Positions 24,254-32,953 of a stretch of DNA of 64,000 bases are shown here, piece by piece. The notes under the pieces were generated by a model, which was not told the origin of the DNA, made no database searches, and saw only the letters and a list, made by a program, of their open reading frames with translations. The stretch is from Phormidesmis sp963710175 (lineage in GTDB: Bacteria > Cyanobacteriota > Cyanobacteriia > Phormidesmidales > Phormidesmidaceae): the NCBI GenBank assembly GCA_963710175.1, contig CAVPZC010000002.1, positions 496,001 to 560,000 of the forward strand, read 5' to 3'. Every line of letters begins with the position of its first letter. Position 1 is the first letter of the stretch. A program made the translations under genes and the position numbers.

Positions 24254-25113
24254 CAGGATACTCCTATTTTTTGCATAATTTCAGAGGAGAGGTTTCTAAA
24301 CTCTCTGACAGAATCAGCGTTTGGACTAAATTCGAAGATAGACTTCGGATCGGGGATTTCTAAATCTCCCATAGAAAAGGTTTTATTGATGCAGTTGGAT
24401 AGTGCTACTCGCTCATGGATCACCGTGTTTATGACGGGTAAACCGTAGCGTTTTATAACTGTATCTCGCTGTCTCGGGAACACGTGTTCTAAAGACTTTG
24501 GATTAGTTGATACCTTAGAAGGTAAAACACCGATTATCTCTAAGGGTGCCTTTCTTATAGTACGTCGCGTTTCGTTGACGTCTTTTATAAAATTTATTAC
24601 GTTCTTAAGCCCTTGATTTGAGAACGGCCTCATATCAGATGGAATAATAAGATAATCAGAAGCAATTAAAGCAATCTCGGCATAAACGTCTCTAGAGGGA
24701 GGTGCATCAATGATTGTAATATCGTAGTCGTTATCGACCATTTGGAGTTTGTTATCTAATCTATAACGGGTATTTACTAGGCGTGTTAGCTCATCCTGCT
24801 TATCAATCAGCATGATATGCGAGGGAATGACATCGATTTCCGGCGTATTGAACCCCTTTGAGGATCGAACAATATCTGGCACAAAGTCAAAGTCACCAGA
24901 GCGAATAAGCCGGTAAACGTTATTTTCTCTAAGATCATCGTCTTCTTCGAACTGAAATTTTATCAGACCTGTGGCGAAGGTTGAGTTTGCCTGAGCGTCA
25001 ATATCGACAAGGAGCACTTTTTTGCCTTTATTTTGAAAGGCAGCAGCTAGATTAACGGCAGTCGTTGTTTTGCCGACACCGCCCTTATTGTGGTAAATAG
25101 CGATTGTTTTCAT
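24253..25113 (-). CDS. ParA/Soj-like P-loop ATPase
   Basis: 286 residues from the ATG at 25113; a TTG one codon earlier is the alternative. Deviant Walker A KGGVGKTTT at residues 10-18, with the signature Lys 10 of the ParA/MinD group. Walker A' is DIDAQANSTFATG and Walker B IIDAPPSRD. These ATPases form DNA-bound dimers that move ParB-bound cargo. Coupled to the ParB-like gene, the pair looks like a plasmid-type partition cassette (type Ib-like, no N-terminal HTH). It faces the DUF262 gene, with a 29-base gap at the 3' ends, and has the same AT-rich composition, so the block may derive from an integrated plasmid. Confidence 0.9.
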   Translation of the reverse strand: MKTIAIYHNKGGVGKTTTAVNLAAAFQNKGKKVLLVDIDAQANSTFATGLIKFQFEEDDDLRENNVYRLIRSGDFDFVPDIVRSSKGFNTPEIDVIPSHIMLIDKQDELTRLVNTRYRLDNKLQMVDNDYDITIIDAPPSRDVYAEIALIASDYLIIPSDMRPFSNQGLKNVINFIKDVNETRRTIRKAPLEIIGVLPSKVSTNPKSLEHVFPRQRDTVIKRYGLPVINTVIHERVALSNCINKTFSMGDLEIPDPKSIFEFSPNADSVREFRNLSSEIMQKIGVS

Positions 25114-25252
25114 CAAATCTGAGTGGGTGAGAAAGACAGTAATAGCTTATCTAATATAGTTGCCGAGTTATGAACATTTCTGGTGTATAGCATAGGAGAC
25201 CAAAAAGGCGTATTCTTCTGGGAATGCAAGGGTAGCAGAAAAGGAATACACC

Positions 25253-25384
25253 ATGACTCAAGATAATATAGTCAAGTCCGAAACACCAGTGACACAGAAA
25301 AGATTCAGTGACGCGCTCAGCAAGCTCGTACAGCAGGGAGCTCGTCAAATCACTGCGCAAGCAGCAGAGGCTAACGGTGAGTGA
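25253..25384 (+). pseudogene. Possible IS256 (mutator) family transposase, N-terminal remnant
   Basis: A 43-codon ORF preceded by an AAGGAA ribosome site: MTQDNIVKSETPVTQKRFSD, then ALSKLVQQGARQITAQAAEA and NGE. The MTQ-N-I start and the L-x-x-G-AR-x-x-x-x-A-x-EAE-like helix resemble the beginning of IS256-type transposases, with loss of everything after it. It could also be a genuine small protein. The following 165 bases to 25549 show no coding potential. Confidence 0.4.
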
Positions 25385-25549
25385 GTTTCTAGGGCAACAG
25401 GCTCAAAGACTAGCACCGGGATAGGCTTGTACCTCCAGCTCACAGTTAAATCGCTTCACAAGACGAGGTCGAGCCAGAGTTAATGCAATAGGGCTGGAGT
25501 GCTAGCGAGAGCCACTCGTTAAACTCAGACTCTATTGCCATAGCAACTA

Positions 25550-25714
25550 ATGCTCCGTCGATCCACTTGCATTGATTATTCGACCCATCGTCGTAGTCCT
25601 CCCCTCATAGAACGAAAGGAAATTTGCTTACACGTAGATCAAAGAACTAAAGAAATCGCTGCCATCGCTTATTGGATAAACAATCAAGTTGAAAAGCTTC
25701 AGGAGTATCAGTGA
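25550..25714 (+). CDS. Small ORF, unknown (54 aa)
   Basis: Reads MLRRSTCIDYSTHRRSPPLI, then ERKEICLHVDQRTKEIAAIA and YWINNQVEKLQEYQ. The last 30 residues form a plausible helix with natural amino-acid balance. It lies 54 bases before the second mntA gene in the same direction, but has no clear ribosome site. Either a real small gene of the toxin-antitoxin neighbourhood or a fragment. Confidence 0.35.
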   Translation: MLRRSTCIDYSTHRRSPPLIERKEICLHVDQRTKEIAAIAYWINNQVEKLQEYQ

Positions 25715-25768
25715 TCGCTCATCCACCGCCGCCGTTACAGACAAATTTACCATTGAGGAGGACGCCAC

Positions 25769-26056
25769 GTGAACCTTGAATCATTAATAAATCAAAGGAA
25801 AGAAATTCTGCAAGTTGCCTCTAAACATGGCGCATTCAACTTACAGGTCTTCGGCTCCATTGCCCGACGAGAGGACACCTTAGCAAGCGATGTTGATTTC
25901 TTAGCAGAACTTGATACCCAACGCACCCTGCTCGACCAAATTGCCCTCATTCAAGATTTGGAAGAACTGTTGGGCTGCCGAGTCGATGTGGTTGAACCAG
26001 AGTGCCTACCCGAAACCATTCGCAGCCAGGTTTTGCAGGAGGCCATTCCGCTATGA
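25769..26056 (+). CDS. MntA-type nucleotidyltransferase antitoxin (second copy)
   Basis: 95 residues, starting at a GTG with a strong GAGGAGG ribosome site 7 bases upstream. The minimal nucleotidyltransferase motif VFGSIARREDTLASDVDFLAEL has Gly-Ser at 29-30 and Asp 41 and Asp 43. Only about a third of its residues match the mntA at 20494-20781, so this is a separate lineage and not a recent duplication. Its stop overlaps the hepT start by four bases (ATGA), giving a tightly coupled toxin-antitoxin bicistron. Confidence 0.92.
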   Translation: MNLESLINQRKEILQVASKHGAFNLQVFGSIARREDTLASDVDFLAELDTQRTLLDQIALIQDLEELLGCRVDVVEPECLPETIRSQVLQEAIPL

Positions 26057-26397
26057 AAAGCGACCTTCTGTATTTGAGCAACATTCGAGACTGTATTCAA
26101 CGCATTGAATCATATACGGTTGAAGGTAGAGAAAACTTTTTAGAAACGCCACTCGTCCAAGACGCGGTTATCCGCAATTTTGAAATCATTGGCGAAGCGA
26201 CCAAGCGCTTGTCCGTAGAGCTGAAAAATACATATCCCAACATTCCTTGGAAGCAAATCGCTGGATTGCGAGATATCCTGATTCATGACTACCTGCAAGT
26301 CAACCTAGATCGAGTCTGGAGCATTGTTGTGCAAAACCTTCCGCAACTCAAACAAACCGTTGAAGAAATCCTTCAGCAGCAAAGAGGCTCCTTATGA
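26053..26397 (+). CDS. HepT-like HEPN RNase toxin
   Basis: 114 residues from the ATG at 26053, chosen because AGGAGG precedes it and because it overlaps the mntA stop; the frame extends 17 codons upstream inside mntA. HEPN fold of four helices with the RNase motif RDILIHDY (Arg 73, His 78, Tyr 80). The Tyr is the residue AMPylated by MntA in the characterised system. Intact, in contrast with the frameshifted hepT at 20137-20486. DUF86 subfamily. Confidence 0.92.
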   Translation: MKSDLLYLSNIRDCIQRIESYTVEGRENFLETPLVQDAVIRNFEIIGEATKRLSVELKNTYPNIPWKQIAGLRDILIHDYLQVNLDRVWSIVVQNLPQLKQTVEEILQQQRGSL

Positions 26398-26472
26398 CCC
26401 CCGTGCTGCTTATGAATGTTGGTGCCCCTACATACCGCCAATCTACGTAGGGACATCAATTAGTGCAGGCAG

Positions 26473-26787
26473 CTACTCGGCGCTGACCCGCTTTGTGAGA
26501 ATCACCATAATTTCGTCTGCTCTCCCGGTAGGTAGGGGCCGACTCCAATCATTGGGTTCGGCGTAGCGGAGCTTGTGCAGCAGTTGGATGGTGCTTTGCA
26601 CGGCGTGGGGAGAGCCAAATAGCAGATGGCGAACGCGATCGCTATCGTAAGCATCGTCAGCTGGGGGCAGGGGCGATCGCCCAGAAGCCGCACTAGCAGA
26701 TTCACTAGAAGCCGAAGCCGTTTGAGGCATCGCCACAGCAGCCGAAACAGTAGACGCATCAGCGCCTTCAGGAGAAAGGGTAAACAT
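26473..26787 (-). CDS. Conserved cyanobacterial protein of unknown function
   Basis: 104 residues. The first 45 are a low-complexity Ala/Ser stretch. The C-terminal 60 (SDRVRHLLFGSPHAVQSTIQ, then LLHKLRYAEPNDWSRPLPTG and EIMVILTKRV) is a compact domain that I recognise as conserved across cyanobacteria, though no function is known to me. The gene stands alone at the right edge of the accessory region. Confidence 0.75.
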   Translation of the reverse strand: MFTLSPEGADASTVSAAVAMPQTASASSESASAASGRSPLPPADDAYDSDRVRHLLFGSPHAVQSTIQLLHKLRYAEPNDWSRPLPTGRADEIMVILTKRVSAE

Positions 26788-27317
26788 GAGATCTGGTCTC
26801 CGAGTAGGTTACTAGCAGAAAACCAGAACTCAAAAGACCTTAGCCACACCGCAAAATGTATCGCAAATCGGAGTTGCTAAGGTATCCTGCCCTTAGCTCA
26901 CAGACTGGCTAGATCAGTTTGGGAGTTAGCGATTCGGCAGGTGTTGTCAGCCCCTGCCGGGTCGCGCTTAAGTCAGTTGAGTTCTAGAGGAACGGGCTGC
27001 AATAGGCATCACAACCTTAGTAAATGAAGATAGGCCGATTTTTGCGCTAAGTCAAGCGAACGGGCGACAGTCAAGATACTTTTACAAAAATCGTCAACAG
27101 CTCAGAATTTGGCAGTGCAGTCAAAGCTTGGATGATTCAGAAAGTTTGCGATCGCCTGACAAATGATTCTCAAGCCTTCTAATTCGCTACCATACAGCGT
27201 TAACCCTGTTCGCGGACAGTCCCATTTTCTCTATCTCAACTGATTCAGTTTCAGCCGCGCCTTCATTTGTTTGTCGTGTGAGCGTTCACACTCAGCCCCT
27301 TTGCAGCCCACTTTCAA
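26788..27317. other. Long intergenic region, no gene seen
   Basis: About 530 bases between two minus-strand genes. A short hairpin CGGCAGG/CCTGCCG lies near 26933-26960 without a T tract. One GCGATCGC site is present near 27147. No ORF with natural composition was found on either strand. Confidence 0.4.
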
Positions 27318-30116
27318 TTACATCGGTTCATCAGCGCTATACTCACAGCACTGATGAATTAGCTTGGCTACCAGCCCTGTCCAGCCAGTCTGGTGGCTAG
27401 CGCCTAGGCCGGCACCGGTATCCCCATTGAAGTACTCGTAAAAGAGAATATAGTCCTGCCAGTGAGGATCGTTTTGGAAGGTTTTGTTGTTGCCGTATAC
27501 CGGACGACAGCCGTTCTCATCTTTTAGAAAAGTACCGATCATGCGCTGTTCTAGTTTGGTCGCGACATCCCATAAATTCATCTCATCACCAGAGCCATAG
27601 GGACACTCAATCTTGAAAGAATCGCCCAGAAAATGATGATAGCGCTGTAACGATTCGACCAGCAGATAGTTGGTGGGAAACCACACCGGACCCCGCCAGT
27701 TAGAATTGCCGCCAAAAAGACCAAGACTCGATTCTGCCGGTTCGTAGTCTACCCGATAGATTGTTCCATCGACATCGAAGGTGTAGGGATGCTCAGCGTG
27801 AAAGCGAGACAGGGCGCGAATACCAGTTGGCCCTAAAAACTCGTGGGGCTTGAGCATTTTAGCTAAGATGCGACGCAGCTTGTCGGGTCTCACTACCGAA
27901 AGCATTCGCCGTTTTCTACAGACATTGGGATCGTCTCCTGGCCCCGGTGCAATTTCCATTGTGGTGACGTTGCGACAGAGCCGAGTACGGTTAGCTTCAA
28001 ACCACTCTAGCCGCTCGCTAAAGCCGGGTAGCCGCTCCATGAGTTCTGGTTCTAGGGTGGTAATCGCATAGAGTGGCATCAGCCCTACCAGAGAGCGAAT
28101 TTTAATCGGTACCCGAGACATATCTGGCATGTGCAGCACATCGTAAAAGAAGCCATCTTCTTCATCCCAGAGCTGTACGGCATTTTCTCCTGTAGCGTTC
28201 ATCGCTTCGGCGATATAGATAAAATGCTCGAAGAATTTGGTGGCCATGTCTTCATACACCGGGTTCTCTAATGCCAGCTCTAGAGAGATAGAGAGCATAT
28301 CTAGACAGTACATTGCCATCCAGCTAGTGCCGTCGGCTTGCTCCATCCGACCGCCGGTTGGCAAGGGCTTACTGCGATCAAATACACCGATGTTGTCCAG
28401 CCCTAAAAAGCCGCCCTCAAAGACATTGTTGCCTTCGGTATCTTTGCGATTGACCCACCAGGTGAAGTTGAGCAACAGCTTTTGAAAAAGTCTCTCCAGA
28501 AATAGGCGATCGCCCTTCCCCGTCATCTTCTTTTCAATCTTGTAAACCCGCCACGTCGCCCAAGCGTGCACCGGCGGATTGACATCGCCAAACGCCCACT
28601 CGTAAGCGGGCAGCTGCCCATTGGGGTGCATGTACCATTCGCGGGTCATCACATCGAGCTGCTGCTTGGCAAAGTCGGCGTCAATCATCGCCAGCGGAAT
28701 GCAGTGGAAGGCGGTATCCCAGGCGGCAAACCACGGATACTCCCAGGTATCGGGCATAGAGAGAATATCTTGGCTGTCGAGGTGGTGCCAGTGAGCGTTG
28801 CGGCCTCGCTTTCTCTGCGGCGGCGGGGTGATGGTGGTGGGGTCGCCCTTCAGCCAGGTGCTGACATCGTAGAGGTAGTATTGCTTAGTCCACATCATGC
28901 CAGCAAAGGCCTGACGCTGCACGTTTCTCAGGTCCTGCGTGTGAACAAAAGGAGAGAGCTGATGGTAAAATTTGTCGGCTTCCTGCTGGCGATCTTGAAA
29001 GGTGCTCTCAAAGCAGCTGCCTAGCGGATCGTTCAACATCGGGTTGTCAGCCAGGCGTAGCCTGATCTGTTGGGTTTCACCTGGTGCGATCGCAAGGTGA
29101 TAGTGCGCTGCCGATTTGGTACCGGTTTGCTCGGGGTTAACTGCCGATTTTTCACCGTTAATAATGTACCTGTGAAAAGCGTCTTTAACGTAGGGAGAAG
29201 GGTTTTCTACACCAAAGAGTTTCTCTTTGTTGGTTTCATTCTCGGTAAATAGCAGCCCCGCTGTAGCCTCCAAATTCTGCTGGCCGCTTAAGTCAACCCA
29301 TTTGCCCTGATCAGAGGGGTCACGACTGTTTTGGGCAGCGGCAGACTGAATGGTAGCAGGGGGCTGGCAGTAAAACCACTGCTTGCCTAGCTCGGGATGG
29401 TTGGTCTCGATAATAGAGACATTGCCGCTGGTCAGGCTTGCTTTGAGGCTGGGCTTAAGCGCTTGCGTATCCCACGTCCAAGTGTTGCGAAACCACAGGG
29501 TGGGCAACAGGTGAAACTCAGCGGCTTCTGGCCCGCGATTGGTCACAGAAATTTGGATTAGCATGTCTTCGGCGGCGGCTTTGGCGTACTCTACCTGCAC
29601 GTCGAAGTAGCGATCGCCCTCAAACAAACCAGTCTCTAACAGCTCAAATTCGGGTGCATTGCGATCGCGCTGCCGACTCTCTTCTAAAAACTGCTGATAC
29701 GGATACTCCGCCTGAGGGTACTTGTACAGTGCCTTCATATAGGAGTGAGTGGGCGTGCTATCCAGATAAAAATAGTACTCTTTGACATCTTCGCCGTGGT
29801 TGCCCTCGTTGCCCGTCAGCCCAAAAAACCGCTCCTTTAAGATCGGGTCGTGAGTATTCCACATCGATAGCGCAAAGCAGAGCTGCTGCCGGTCGTCGCT
29901 GATGCCTAAAATGCCGTCTTCGCCCCAGCGATATGCCCGCGACCTAGCCTGCTCATGAGAAAAATAGTTCCAGGCATTGCCGCTCTCGCTGTAGTCTTCG
30001 CGGACGGTACCCCACTGCCGCTCGCTCAGGTATGGCCCCCACTTCTTCCAGTTGACCTGCTTGGTTTGGTCTTCCTGGAGTCGAATTTGTTCGGGCGTCA
30101 GCGGTGGGCACGTCAT
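27318..30116 (-). CDS. GH63-like glucosidase (MGH1-type)
   Basis: 932 residues from the ATG at 30116 (MTCPPLTPEQ); six extra upstream codons are possible. The protein opens with RLQEDQTKQVNWKKWGPYLS and ERQWGTVREDYS, the hallmark of the bacterial GH63-like family often annotated as glucosidase. The (alpha/alpha)6 barrel has PWFAAWDTAFHCIPL around the catalytic acid Asp, WRVYKIE, and GGNSNWRGPVWFP near the C-terminus close to the expected base. GH63 enzymes cleave alpha-glucosides, including mannosylglycerate and glucosylglycerate in bacteria. Compatible-solute turnover is plausible here but not shown. No signal peptide. Confidence 0.88.
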   Translation of the reverse strand: MTCPPLTPEQIRLQEDQTKQVNWKKWGPYLSERQWGTVREDYSESGNAWNYFSHEQARSRAYRWGEDGILGISDDRQQLCFALSMWNTHDPILKERFFGLTGNEGNHGEDVKEYYFYLDSTPTHSYMKALYKYPQAEYPYQQFLEESRQRDRNAPEFELLETGLFEGDRYFDVQVEYAKAAAEDMLIQISVTNRGPEAAEFHLLPTLWFRNTWTWDTQALKPSLKASLTSGNVSIIETNHPELGKQWFYCQPPATIQSAAAQNSRDPSDQGKWVDLSGQQNLEATAGLLFTENETNKEKLFGVENPSPYVKDAFHRYIINGEKSAVNPEQTGTKSAAHYHLAIAPGETQQIRLRLADNPMLNDPLGSCFESTFQDRQQEADKFYHQLSPFVHTQDLRNVQRQAFAGMMWTKQYYLYDVSTWLKGDPTTITPPPQRKRGRNAHWHHLDSQDILSMPDTWEYPWFAAWDTAFHCIPLAMIDADFAKQQLDVMTREWYMHPNGQLPAYEWAFGDVNPPVHAWATWRVYKIEKKMTGKGDRLFLERLFQKLLLNFTWWVNRKDTEGNNVFEGGFLGLDNIGVFDRSKPLPTGGRMEQADGTSWMAMYCLDMLSISLELALENPVYEDMATKFFEHFIYIAEAMNATGENAVQLWDEEDGFFYDVLHMPDMSRVPIKIRSLVGLMPLYAITTLEPELMERLPGFSERLEWFEANRTRLCRNVTTMEIAPGPGDDPNVCRKRRMLSVVRPDKLRRILAKMLKPHEFLGPTGIRALSRFHAEHPYTFDVDGTIYRVDYEPAESSLGLFGGNSNWRGPVWFPTNYLLVESLQRYHHFLGDSFKIECPYGSGDEMNLWDVATKLEQRMIGTFLKDENGCRPVYGNNKTFQNDPHWQDYILFYEYFNGDTGAGLGASHQTGWTGLVAKLIHQCCEYSADEPM

Positions 30117-30230
30117 AGTAGGCAAGAGGAACAACAGGCGGCCAGTGAATCGTCAGGGCAACTGACATCCATAAACTATAGAGCCAAACTATCGAGGCGG
30201 CTAGCGATGGGCGCTGGCTGAGCGATTGAC

Positions 30231-31115
30231 TCATAGACTGCTCTGCTCGATATTCTGCTTAAGCTGCTCGCTGCGGGTGGCGCTCATGCGAGCCAGACAC
30301 TGGGTTTCTTCAATCACGGTAGGACTGTAGAGGATTTCGTAGTTGCAGTTGCGATCGCGATACTCCAGCCAGGCTATTTGCGCTTCGACTAGAGCGCTGC
30401 TGCGCCCTTTATCTAAAATCGCCATCAGCGACTGATAGGTCTGGTTGAGCTGAGCGTCAGCGGCCTGATAGCTGGTGTTGGGCAAAGCGGGCTGTCGCAG
30501 CTCAGCGGTGCGAGTTCTGGTCTGAGCGTTCAGGCAACCGCTGTAGATCATGGGTGCCATCGATCCTCCTTCAAACTGGCTGCGCTCAAATTCGCAGTTG
30601 AGGTCGCGAAACGATAGCCAGGCGATTTCGGCACTGGTCAACGCCTGTTGCCCGCTGCTAGGCTGCTGGGCTTTGACCGCCTGATACACCCGGTTAAGCT
30701 CGGCATCGGCCTGGGCGTAAGACTGCTGGGCGCAGCGGTTCATTGCCTGCTGAGTCTGAGGATTATCGCAGATTGTCGGGGCGGTCTGGTTGGGGACGGC
30801 CTGGTTGGGGGCTTGGGCAACAGGGCTAGAGGAGCCAGCCTGATTCGCTACATCTGGATTGTCCGGGGTGACCGCGCTCTCTGGCTGCCCGGCAGGCTCG
30901 GCGGCTCTCTCTGACGCAGATGGGGCTGCTGGCGGCGCAGATGGCTCTAGTGCAGACGGTGCGACGGGCGAGGTGCAGGCGGCCAGGCTTAGCAATAAGC
31001 CCGCTGCCAGGAGCAGGTTCTGGGTTTTTCTAGGCGGTAGATGAGGAGATGATGTGTCCGCTCGCTCAGAGAATCGCCCTGTGATCCTTTTATCTAGCCA
31101 ATTTTGCTGAGTCAT
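30231..31115 (-). CDS. Lipoprotein with two LprI (DUF1311) domains
   Basis: 294 residues. A hydrophobic segment LLLAAGLLLSLAAC ends in a lipobox, with Cys as the predicted lipidated residue, but it is preceded by an unusually long basic N-region of about 33 residues. A Pro/Ala/Ser-rich linker follows (about 50-110). Two tandem LprI-like repeats: CDNPQTQQAMNRCAQQSYAQ to the CEFERSQF segment, then ADAQLNQTYQSLMAI to DRNCNYEILYS. Each has the paired-cysteine, W-x-x-(F/Y)-R-D-x-x-C pattern seen in the LprI lysozyme-inhibitor family. Likely in the periplasm. 114 bases lie between it and the GH63 gene. Confidence 0.82.
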   Translation of the reverse strand: MTQQNWLDKRITGRFSERADTSSPHLPPRKTQNLLLAAGLLLSLAACTSPVAPSALEPSAPPAAPSASERAAEPAGQPESAVTPDNPDVANQAGSSSPVAQAPNQAVPNQTAPTICDNPQTQQAMNRCAQQSYAQADAELNRVYQAVKAQQPSSGQQALTSAEIAWLSFRDLNCEFERSQFEGGSMAPMIYSGCLNAQTRTRTAELRQPALPNTSYQAADAQLNQTYQSLMAILDKGRSSALVEAQIAWLEYRDRNCNYEILYSPTVIEETQCLARMSATRSEQLKQNIEQSSL

Positions 31116-31263
31116 TATTAGCCAAACCCTTAAGCGCTTCTGTTCGTTCTAACGGTAGCGATTAGTGACCTGTTTGATCGCGCTTGTCGGCTATCTTCTT
31201 GAAGTGGCCGGTTTTCAAAATATCTAGTGCAGCAGCCAGCCTGAGCTTTGCGTTGCCAAGTCG

Positions 31264-31878
31264 CTAGCCAAATATAGCGGCCTCTAGTTCGGCGAGGGCA
31301 GTCTCTAGGGTGTCATTGACGATTTGCTGATCAAATTCACCGGCAGCGGCCAGCTCTGTTTTAGCTCTGTCCAGGCGCTTGGCGATCGCCGCTTCCGAAT
31401 CCTGTCCCCGGCTGCGAATGCGCTCTTCCAAGGCCTCTACACTGGGTGGATGCACGAAAATTTGCTTAGCATCTGGAAAGTTTTGCCTAATCTGGCGAGC
31501 ACCGACTAGCTCAATTTCTAAAATTACCCGCTGCCCTTGGGCGATCGCTGCTGAAATCGGTGCCTTAGGTGTGCCGTAGCAGTTTCCCGCAAACTCAGCC
31601 CACTCCAAAAGCTCGTCCCTTTTGATCATCGTATTGAAGCGATCATGGCTGACAAAGTAATAGTGCTGGCCGTCAATCTCCCCGGCACGCGGTTGACGAG
31701 TGGTTGCAGAGACCGAGACGCCAATATCAGGGTGGCGCTGTAGCAAATGCCTGAGCAGCGTGCCTTTACCCACTCCGCTCGGACCAGCCAACACAATCAG
31801 CCGACCAGAGCGCCTATCTATTTGCTCTGCAAAGACATCGAGGGTGGGCTGCTCAGGTGAAGTAGAAAGGGTGACCAT
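31264..31878 (-). CDS. gmk: Guanylate kinase
   Basis: 204 residues. Phosphorylates GMP to GDP with ATP in purine nucleotide metabolism. P-loop GPSGVGKG at 32-39, the GMP-binding SATTRQPRAGEIDG segment, YYFVSHDRF, and the lid region RSRGQDSEAAIAKRL are all present and in the normal order. The N-terminus is about 18 residues longer than in short homologues; the ATG at 31878 is the only good start. Cytoplasmic. 89 bases downstream of pcyA in the same direction. Confidence 0.96.
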   Translation of the reverse strand: MVTLSTSPEQPTLDVFAEQIDRRSGRLIVLAGPSGVGKGTLLRHLLQRHPDIGVSVSATTRQPRAGEIDGQHYYFVSHDRFNTMIKRDELLEWAEFAGNCYGTPKAPISAAIAQGQRVILEIELVGARQIRQNFPDAKQIFVHPPSVEALEERIRSRGQDSEAAIAKRLDRAKTELAAAGEFDQQIVNDTLETALAELEAAIFG

Positions 31879-31967
31879 AGTCTCTTAAAGGGATTGCTCT
31901 TAAGGGGCTAAAGATAGACAGGGGTTAAGAATAGATATGATCTACCAGCCTTGCCCAGGTTTTAGGT

Positions 31968-32711
31968 TCAGACAGCTGGTAGATCAAATAGAACGGTAGT
32001 CATGTAGCGCTCAGCCCACTGCGGGCCAAAGGCTTTTTCTAGCACGCGACGGGTTTTATCATTTTGCTGCTGTTGGCAGCAATAGTACCGCTGGCGCTCT
32101 AAAAATTCTTCTAGCCGGTCGGGTTCGGGCGACTTAGCAATAGCCTGCTTCGCATGAACGGTCAGATAGGCCTGGACCTGAGCCAGAAACTGCTGCTCCT
32201 CTATCTTATTCACCGGTTTTACAAAGCAGCAAAACTCCGAAAAAATTCGCTGCCCCCACTCAGGCAGATCCCGAGGGTGCAGATAGTCCGGCTGATCGAT
32301 AGATGCGAGCGCCGTAGTGTAGCGCTCACTCAGCCGTCCGCTCGCCGTGGCCGCAGAGAGATCGACAATGGCCGCACTTACCTGCCCTCTGCCGCTGACA
32401 ATATCACAGCCAAAAATAGGCAAGCCATACTCAGGGCGAGGAAACATCACACAGTGCAAAATGTCTAAATTTTTGCCAATGCGGGCTAGCTCTAGGTGCA
32501 GCTTGCGAAACTGAGGCGTTTGGTAGCAGCGATTTTCGATGACTAGCTTTTCGCCTTCTAGCTTGCCTTCTACGTAGCCTAAGTCCTGCGGCAGGTGATA
32601 GGGAGAGAGATCTAGATAGCGTTGCCAGATCGTTTCTATTCCCTCGGCGAGCTGGCGAACCAAAGGATGCTGGTGCTGGCGGATAGAAGAGGCGGCAACG
32701 GAAATCGACAT
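31968..32711 (-). CDS. pcyA: Phycocyanobilin:ferredoxin oxidoreductase
   Basis: 247 residues from the ATG at 32711 (MSISVAASSIRQHQHPL), which matches the family start; eight extra codons are open upstream. PcyA reduces biliverdin IX-alpha by four electrons from ferredoxin to make phycocyanobilin, the chromophore of phycobilisomes and phytochromes. Residues matching the known catalytic ones are Glu 74 (LHLELA), His 86 (LDILHCVMFP) and Asp 103 (FGCDIVSG). The QRYYCCQQQQNDKTRRVLE motif near the end is also typical. This gene alone places the source among phycobilin-making phototrophs, in practice cyanobacteria. Confidence 0.96.
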   Translation of the reverse strand: MSISVAASSIRQHQHPLVRQLAEGIETIWQRYLDLSPYHLPQDLGYVEGKLEGEKLVIENRCYQTPQFRKLHLELARIGKNLDILHCVMFPRPEYGLPIFGCDIVSGRGQVSAAIVDLSAATASGRLSERYTTALASIDQPDYLHPRDLPEWGQRIFSEFCCFVKPVNKIEEQQFLAQVQAYLTVHAKQAIAKSPEPDRLEEFLERQRYYCCQQQQNDKTRRVLEKAFGPQWAERYMTTVLFDLPAV

Positions 32712-32953
32712 GTATTCAGCGCTAATGCATTCCACACGGAATCTAAGCCCCTAGCATAGCAGTTTCAGCAGGTTCTCAAATCATTCCTGAGGAGCCAGTA
32801 GCCTTTAGGAATGATCTGATAGGTAGAGAAAAGATCGGTAGGTGGAGAAAATCCAGGTTAGCTTCAAGTACCCTGAGCGCTCGATGCTTTTCGACCCGTT
32901 TCAAGAGTTTTTCCACAAGAGCTTTTCAAAAGTCAGCGCTTCGGACACCGCTC

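Noticed and set aside
30117..30230. Gene in the gap between the GH63 and LprI genes
   Set aside because: Only a frame that overlaps both neighbours exists; composition is shadow-like.
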